A stretch of DNA of 11,166 nt from an uncultured Collinsella sp. (GTDB lineage: Bacteria; Actinomycetota; Coriobacteriia; Coriobacteriales; Coriobacteriaceae): assembly GCA_900555355.1 (NCBI GenBank), contig USKV01000032.1, positions 1 through 11,166 on the forward strand. Direction: 5' to 3'. The notes below the pieces were generated by a model. That model was not told the origin of the DNA and searched no databases. It saw only the letters and a program-made list of their open reading frames with translations. This document shows, piece after piece, positions 7,108 to 11,166 of this stretch. Position 1 is the stretch's first letter; each line of letters begins with the position of its first letter. The translations under genes were made by a program, and so were the position numbers.

Positions 7108-7114
7108 CTCCTTT
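7108..7114 (-). promoter_or_regulatory. Ribosome binding site of the small CxxC gene
   Basis: AAAGGAG on the minus strand, 8 bases before TTG at 7099. It is the best Shine-Dalgarno sequence of this operon and is the main reason for believing that the short frame is a gene and that the operon begins here. Confidence 0.75.
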
Positions 7115-7131
7115 CGTTACGCGACCATTGG

Positions 7132-7159
7132 ACCATATCGGCTATAAAATCCGTGTTAA
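7132..7159 (-). promoter_or_regulatory. Candidate promoter of the redox operon
   Basis: On the minus strand TTAACA (7159-7154, five of six matches to the -35 consensus) and TATGGT (7137-7132, four of six) are separated by 16 bases. The transcript would start about 25-30 bases before the TTG at 7099. The region also holds GACCAT at 7123-7128 and 7131-7136 (plus strand), with GACCAC at 7103-7108, as possible regulator half-sites. Assigned by eye only. Confidence 0.4.
7143..7148 (+). promoter_or_regulatory. Possible -10 box of the two-component operon
   Basis: TATAAA (five of six consensus matches) lies 41 bases before the response regulator ATG. TTGGAC at 7128-7133 resembles a -35 box but is only 9 bases away, too close to pair with it. 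If the box is used, it lies inside the spacer of the opposing candidate promoter, so RNA polymerase could hardly occupy both. Confidence 0.3.
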
Positions 7160-7189
7160 GCGCGATTTGAAATGTGCAAGGAGACTGTT

Positions 7190-7864
7190 ATGCGTATTTT
7201 GATCGTCGAGGACGAGCGGGCGCTGTGCGACGCAATCGCGCGCAGCTTGCGGAACTTGGCGTACAGTGTCGACTGCTGTCACGACGGACAGGAGGCGCTC
7301 GACCTACTGGACGTTGAGGCCTTCGACCTCGTGGTACTCGATCTCAACCTTCCCCGCATCGACGGCATGACCGTACTCAGGGAACTTAGGAAAACTGACT
7401 GCGAGACTAAGGTACTGATTCTGTCCGCGCGTGGCGAAGTATCCGATAAAGTCGCCGGACTCGATGCCGGCGCCAACGATTACCTCACCAAGCCGTTTCA
7501 TCTGGACGAGCTTGCGGCAAGGATTCGCAGCCTTACCCTAAGACGCTTTACACAAAGCGACGTAGTTTTAACCTGCAGAAAGCTCAGCTTTGACACCAAG
7601 GCGCGCATCGCTTCCGTGGACAGCGAGGCTTTATCTCTTACGCGCAAGGAAACGGGAATCTTGGAATACCTGATGCTTAATCAGGGGCGACCGGTAAGCC
7701 AAGAGGAGCTTATCGAGCACGTTTGGGATAGCAGCGTGAACAGCTTTAGCAACGCAACCCGCGTTCACATCTCGTCACTCCGCAAAAAGCTACGCAGCGC
7801 TTTGGGATACGACCCGATTCGCAATCGGATTGGAGAGGGCTACGTTATGGAGGATAGCGAATGA
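7190..7864 (+). CDS. OmpR/PhoB-family response regulator
   Basis: DNA-binding response regulator of 224 residues. An in-frame ATG exists at 7172, but the ATG at 7190 has AAGGAG 6 bases before it and gives the usual start MRILIVEDE. Receiver domain, residues 1-115: acidic pocket E7/D8, phospho-acceptor D51 in VVLDLNLP, switch residue S79, conserved K101 in LTKPF. A winged-helix effector domain spans about 125-222, ending in RNRIGEGYVM, the family's typical C-terminal hairpin. It overlaps the kinase gene by four bases (ATGA), so the two are translationally coupled and form a cognate pair. It reads away from the redox operon across a shared 90-base region, so autoregulation or control of that operon is possible. 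The target regulon is not identifiable from sequence. Confidence 0.93.
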   Translation: MRILIVEDERALCDAIARSLRNLAYSVDCCHDGQEALDLLDVEAFDLVVLDLNLPRIDGMTVLRELRKTDCETKVLILSARGEVSDKVAGLDAGANDYLTKPFHLDELAARIRSLTLRRFTQSDVVLTCRKLSFDTKARIASVDSEALSLTRKETGILEYLMLNQGRPVSQEELIEHVWDSSVNSFSNATRVHISSLRKKLRSALGYDPIRNRIGEGYVMEDSE

Positions 7865-9012
7865 AAAGGCTTTCGCTGCAATGGCGCATAACGATTATGA
7901 CGGCACTGCTGACGTGTGCGGCATGCGTGCTGACGAACTGTCTGGTCGGCTATACGGGCATGCGCTACATGGATGCTATCGGCAGCGACATCTCGGCCCT
8001 TAGCGCAGCCGGCGTAGATGCACCTCAGGCGTTTGACCCAACGAAAGCGACCCCCGATGACAAGGTCACGATCGTCGTAAACGACGCACAGGAGTCTTTT
8101 GGCACGACAGCCTGGTACATCACGGCTGGAGTCACACTCCTTGGCGGCGTGCTGGCATACTTTGTGAGCGGCCGTGCACTCAAACCGCTACGGGCTTTTG
8201 CAGCCCAGGTTGAGCGTGTGCAGCCTGACAACCTAAGCGAAATCAGACTCAGTGAAGATGTGCCCACCGAGCTACAACGATGCAGCGCCTCTTTCAACGA
8301 CATGATCGCCCGTCTTGGCGAAGGGTTCTCTGCACAGCGTCAGTTTACCGGCAACGCCGCACACGAGCTGCGCACCCCGCTCGCACTTATGCAAGCACAG
8401 ATTGAACTATTCATCTCCGAGCACTCCGGTTTGCAACCCGAAACAGCCGAGCTGCTCGGCCTGCTACAAGAACAAACCGAGCGCATGTCTCGAATGACCA
8501 AGGTATTGCTTGAGATGAGTGAGCTCCGCAGCGTTCCTTGCGAGGACGATGTTGAACTCGGTCCCTTGTCCGAAGAGGTCCTCACTGACCTTGCGCCACT
8601 TGCCGAAAATAGGAGCATAGCCCTCAACTGTGCTGGAGACGCTTTAGTAATCGGGAGCGACACGCTCCTCTATCGGTTGCTGTTCAACCTGGCCGAAAAC
8701 GCCATCCGTTACAGCCACCCCGGCTCGACTGTTAACGTCTCCATCTGCGACAACGACAGCCACGTGTTCCTGCGAGTCGAGGACCAGGGCCCGGGAATAC
8801 CCAAGCAGTACCGAGAGAGCATCTTCCAGCCGTTCTTTCGTCTAGACAAATCCCGCAGCAGGGCATACGGCGGCGCAGGACTCGGGCTAGCGCTTGTTTG
8901 GGAGATTGCAGCACTTCACGGTGGCACGGTAGAGGTCGAAGCAAGTTCCGAGAACGGGACTACCATGCTCGTAAGCCTTCCAAAACGATCCGCAGCGTTA
9001 ACCGAACAGTAA
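7861..9012 (+). CDS. Membrane sensor histidine kinase
   Basis: Cognate kinase of the upstream response regulator, 383 residues. Membrane helices lie at about 11-31 and 84-103, enclosing a short extracytoplasmic loop of only about 50 residues with no recognisable sensor fold. A HAMP domain follows (about 104-157). The HisKA helix has FTGNAAHELRTPLALMQ with the phospho-acceptor H168, and the HATPase domain has the N box around N280 (NLAENAIRY), G1 DQGPGIP 308-314, F box near 322-327 and G2 GGAGLGLAL 337-345. All catalytic motifs are intact. Helix 1 carries a CAAC motif (C19/C22) and C27, which is uncommon there and, beside a thiol-redox operon, hints at redox sensing. That hint is inference. 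The small loop otherwise suits sensing at or within the membrane. Confidence 0.93.
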   Translation: MKRLSLQWRITIMTALLTCAACVLTNCLVGYTGMRYMDAIGSDISALSAAGVDAPQAFDPTKATPDDKVTIVVNDAQESFGTTAWYITAGVTLLGGVLAYFVSGRALKPLRAFAAQVERVQPDNLSEIRLSEDVPTELQRCSASFNDMIARLGEGFSAQRQFTGNAAHELRTPLALMQAQIELFISEHSGLQPETAELLGLLQEQTERMSRMTKVLLEMSELRSVPCEDDVELGPLSEEVLTDLAPLAENRSIALNCAGDALVIGSDTLLYRLLFNLAENAIRYSHPGSTVNVSICDNDSHVFLRVEDQGPGIPKQYRESIFQPFFRLDKSRSRAYGGAGLGLALVWEIAALHGGTVEVEASSENGTTMLVSLPKRSAALTEQ

Positions 9013-9080
9013 AACGAAAGGGGTCCCGAGCAACAGGAGTACAATTGCTGCTATTGTTGCCAGCTGTTGGGAGATGGAAG

Positions 9081-10085
9081 ATGGACTGCGATGGCTACCC
9101 ATGCGTTCCCATGCCGTTGATGTGCACTGCCTTTGTGCCGGGGCAGATTGACGCTGCGGTTGCAGGCATTTCCGACCCCGATTCACGCACTATCGCCACG
9201 GCAGAAGCGCTGTACTTTCGCGGACAGGCCGCCCTCGCTGCCAAGACAGCGCGTCCCTATCTTGACGCCACCGATTCCGCACTGCGCTATTCCGCATGCC
9301 TTATCTGCGGATATGCCAGTCTGTCGCTCAATCGTATCGCCGATGCCCGCCGTTGCCTTGCGGGCATCCTCGATACGCCAACTGACGAGGAATCACCCGC
9401 CGTCCACGCCACGCATATCCTGTTCGCCTCGGCCGCAAGCGTCCTGTTGCACTTGTCTTCCCCGTATTCTGCCGAAGAGTTTTATCCGCTTGCGGCGCAT
9501 CTGCCCGAAGGCCTGCGCCTGTTCGCCAGCTACGTGATGGCGCATGCCCTGTACCTGCGCGGCGAATATGGCCGCAGTCTGGGCATGGCGGAAAACGCCC
9601 TGATCATGAAACAGGGAAGTTATCCCATCTCGGAGCTGTTCCTGCACTTGTCGGCTTCCATGGCCTGCATGAGCCTCAAGGACATCGACACCGCAAAGGC
9701 ACACTTCGGAGCCGCTTGGGACGTTGCGCGTCCCGACGGCCTTATCGAACTCATCGGCGAGCACCACGGCCTTTTGCAGGGGCTTATCGAGGCGTGTCTA
9801 AAAACGCAATACCCTGACGACTTCGCACGCATCATCGAGATTACGTATCGATTCAGCTACGGCTGGCGGCGCATCCACAACCCCGATTCGGGCGAGGACG
9901 TGGCCGACGATCTAACGACCACGGAATTCACCATGGCCATGCTCGCCTGCCGTGGGTGGACCAACGCCGAAATCGCACGCCATATGGGAGTATCGCCGGG
10001 TACCGTCAAAAACCGCCTATCAGGAGTGTATGCCAAGCTTGGTATCGGAACTCGCGCCGAGCTGGTCGCGCATATGTTGCGTTAG
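9081..10085 (+). CDS. LuxR-type HTH regulator with helical N-terminal region
   Basis: Transcription regulator of 334 residues. The frame is open upstream into the kinase gene (to 8898), but the ATG at 9081 has GGGAG 7 bases before it, and the upstream residues are Arg-rich shadow coding of the kinase. Residues 278-334 form a GerE/LuxR DNA-binding domain: TTTEFTMAMLACRGWTNAEI, then HMGVSPGTVKNRLSGVYAKLGI with the recognition helix near 305-316. Residues 20-270 are Ala/Leu-rich helical hairpins resembling TPR or MalT-like repeats (for example ALYLRGEYGRSLGMAENAL at 156-174). There is no receiver domain, ATPase site or autoinducer domain that I can see. The first 15 residues contain three Cys (3, 8, 15). 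It lies 68 bases after the kinase on the same strand and may be cotranscribed. The ligand and targets are unknown. Confidence 0.85.
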   Translation: MDCDGYPCVPMPLMCTAFVPGQIDAAVAGISDPDSRTIATAEALYFRGQAALAAKTARPYLDATDSALRYSACLICGYASLSLNRIADARRCLAGILDTPTDEESPAVHATHILFASAASVLLHLSSPYSAEEFYPLAAHLPEGLRLFASYVMAHALYLRGEYGRSLGMAENALIMKQGSYPISELFLHLSASMACMSLKDIDTAKAHFGAAWDVARPDGLIELIGEHHGLLQGLIEACLKTQYPDDFARIIEITYRFSYGWRRIHNPDSGEDVADDLTTTEFTMAMLACRGWTNAEIARHMGVSPGTVKNRLSGVYAKLGIGTRAELVAHMLR

Positions 10086-10106
10086 CGGCCAGACTACCTG
10101 GCATAT

Positions 10107-10136
10107 CGAAAGCGTCCCGGGGGCCCGACGCTTTCG
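10107..10136 (+). terminator. Hairpin after the LuxR-type gene, probable terminator
   Basis: CGAAAGCGTC and GACGCTTTCG form a perfect 10-bp stem around a G/C-rich 10-base loop, 21 bases after the stop codon. No T-run follows on the plus strand, so termination strength is uncertain, but position and stability fit an end-of-operon hairpin. The remaining 106 bases before the next gene contain a CGCCACGTGGCG palindrome and two AAATTGGA repeats. Confidence 0.5.
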
Positions 10137-10176
10137 CACGCTCAAATTGGACATTTTGGCCATCGAACGGCACTAC

Positions 10177-10188
10177 CGCCACGTGGCG
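10177..10188. promoter_or_regulatory. 12-bp palindrome upstream of the Tat-exported protein gene
   Basis: CGCCACGTGGCG is a perfect palindrome 54 bases before the start at 10243. The octamer AAATTGGA occurs on both sides, at 10144-10151 and 10198-10205. This could be an operator, perhaps for the LuxR-type protein encoded just upstream, whose class often binds short dyads. No convincing -35/-10 pair is visible in this gap. In GC-rich DNA a 12-bp palindrome can arise by chance. Confidence 0.3.
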
Positions 10189-10242
10189 CCTTCTCGCAAA
10201 ATTGGATTATTTCCACCGATACCTGCGGGATGGGAGCCAAAG

Positions 10243-11166
10243 ATGCTTGATCGCCGTTCGTTACTTGTTGCCGGAGCGTCCTCGCTGGCGAGCGTTATGT
10301 TACCGCGCGTGCCGGGAAGCGCAAACGCCTTCATATTGCCGTTCGCGCCCACCGCGGCCTATGCCGACGAAGAAGACCCCTTCAAGGTCCTGGTGCTCTC
10401 GCGCACCATGTTTGGTGTGGTTGTGATCGACGTCGCCAACAAGAATACGCCCATCACGGGTGCCCAGGTCACGCTCACATCGCGCTATGCCGCAGGCAAG
10501 CAGCTCACCGCCACGACCGATGACGAAGGCACGGCCATCTTTGAGGTCGCCCCTCTTTCGGAAGGCTACGTGGACGAGGCAACGCTTCTCGACGCATACG
10601 ACTTTAACGGCGGTATCTCCATTAGTATGGTGGGCTACCGTGATGTCGAGATTCCCCTTGCGCGTATCCAGGGCGGCACCGCCATTACCGCTCCCACGCG
10701 TCCATTCTCCGATGGTCAGCCGTACTTTCGCCAGCTCACGTTTGACGAATGGGACATCCAGTACGCCGAAGCCACGTTCATGGCATTGCCGAAGGACGAC
10801 ACGGCAAACGAGCAGCCCGATACGCACGCCTTTACCGTGCAGGCGCATCTGCCACAGGGTGGACAGGCAACGCTGCGCATCAACAAAGTGACGCCCGCCG
10901 CGGACAGCTCATCCGAAACCGTCACGCAGATTGGCCAAGTCAAGGCCAGCGCATCGGGCACGAATAATCTGGCGACGTTCACGCTCGAAGACAAGTTCCT
11001 CGATGCAGCGTCAAACCTTCTGGAGGAAGGATGCAAGCTGCGCTTTGTCCTCGACTACCAGGGCAAAACCTACACGCTCTCATCCCCTATGGCCGTTGTT
11101 ACCGCGCCGGCGGCAAAGGCGGAATGGCCGGCCTGGCGCTCGCCAAGCTCTGCTACGAGACGCTTA
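10243..11166 (+). CDS. Tat-exported beta-rich protein, 3' end outside the window, probable frameshift
   Basis: The ATG at 10243 follows GGGAG by 6 bases, and the frame stays open to the window edge (308 codons). The N-terminus, MLDRRSLLVAGASSLASVML, is a twin-arginine signal (R4/R5); cleavage after AYA (residue 41) is likely, leaving an acidic start DEEDP. Residues about 58-102 (VVIDVANKNTPITGAQVTLT...TDDEGTAIFEV) look like a carboxypeptidase-regulatory or Ig-like beta sandwich, of the kind found as a prealbumin-like fold in surface proteins. The rest to about 288 is Thr/Ala-rich and beta-like, with no catalytic motif. After residue 289 the frame turns Arg/Ser/Trp-rich while another frame becomes clearly coding (GKGGMAGLALAKLCYETL), so a frameshift is probable at about 11108-11114. 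Function is unknown; an exported structural or binding protein is likely. Confidence 0.75.
   Translation, partial: MLDRRSLLVAGASSLASVMLPRVPGSANAFILPFAPTAAYADEEDPFKVLVLSRTMFGVVVIDVANKNTPITGAQVTLTSRYAAGKQLTATTDDEGTAIFEVAPLSEGYVDEATLLDAYDFNGGISISMVGYRDVEIPLARIQGGTAITAPTRPFSDGQPYFRQLTFDEWDIQYAEATFMALPKDDTANEQPDTHAFTVQAHLPQGGQATLRINKVTPAADSSSETVTQIGQVKASASGTNNLATFTLEDKFLDAASNLLEEGCKLRFVLDYQGKTYTLSSPMAVVTAPAAKAEWPAWRSPSSATRRL

Noticed and set aside
9021..9060. GCAACA and TGTTGC arms after the kinase gene as a terminator, and TACAAT at 9040-9045 as a promoter
   Set aside because: Only six pairs across a 20-base loop with no T-run, and no -35 hexamer at proper spacing for the TACAAT; neither is convincing.
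8898..9080. Longer N-terminus of the LuxR-type regulator overlapping the kinase gene
   Set aside because: The sequence is Arg/Ser/Lys-rich shadow coding of the kinase C-terminus; ATG at 9081 has a good ribosome binding site.

Overview
The window looks like chromosomal DNA of a moderately high-GC anaerobic actinobacterium. Coriobacteriia, and Collinsella-like in particular, is my best guess. The grounds are codon use rich in third-position G/C, a MacB-type ABC transporter of about 1,080 residues with a giant extracytoplasmic domain, a NapH-like iron-sulfur membrane protein beside a TlpA-like redox lipoprotein, and a soluble LuxR-type regulator. The assignment comes from recognising families, not from a database search.

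Layout. (1) 1-1277: two DNA palindromes and a possible -10 box, then a plus-strand gene for an unrecognised three-pass membrane protein. (2) 1278-1548: a convergent intergenic region filled by a 184-bp MITE-like long inverted repeat and a second hairpin that touches the ABC transporter stop codon. (3) 1549-4803, minus strand: a fused ATPase/FtsX-type permease. (4) 4951-7099, minus strand: a compact operon. In order of transcription it holds a 48-residue CxxC membrane peptide (CD1871A-like), a 300-residue NapH-like 4Fe-4S membrane protein, a TlpA-like thioredoxin-fold lipoprotein and a strong intrinsic terminator. (5) 7190-9012, plus strand and divergent from that operon: an OmpR-type response regulator and its histidine kinase, overlapping by ATGA. 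(6) 9081-10085: a LuxR-type HTH regulator with a helical N-terminal region. (7) 10243 to the window end: a Tat-exported beta-rich protein, cut by the window edge, with a probable frameshift near 11108-11114.

How the genes may work together. The redox operon reads as an electron route from a cytoplasmic ferredoxin-like donor, through the membrane iron-sulfur protein, to an extracytoplasmic dithiol lipoprotein. It would do the job that CcdA/DsbD does elsewhere. The divergent two-component system shares a 90-bp promoter region with it, and the kinase carries a CxxC in its first membrane helix, so control of the operon by this system is an attractive but unproven idea. The ABC transporter, the first membrane protein, the LuxR regulator and the Tat protein have no demonstrated link to that operon.
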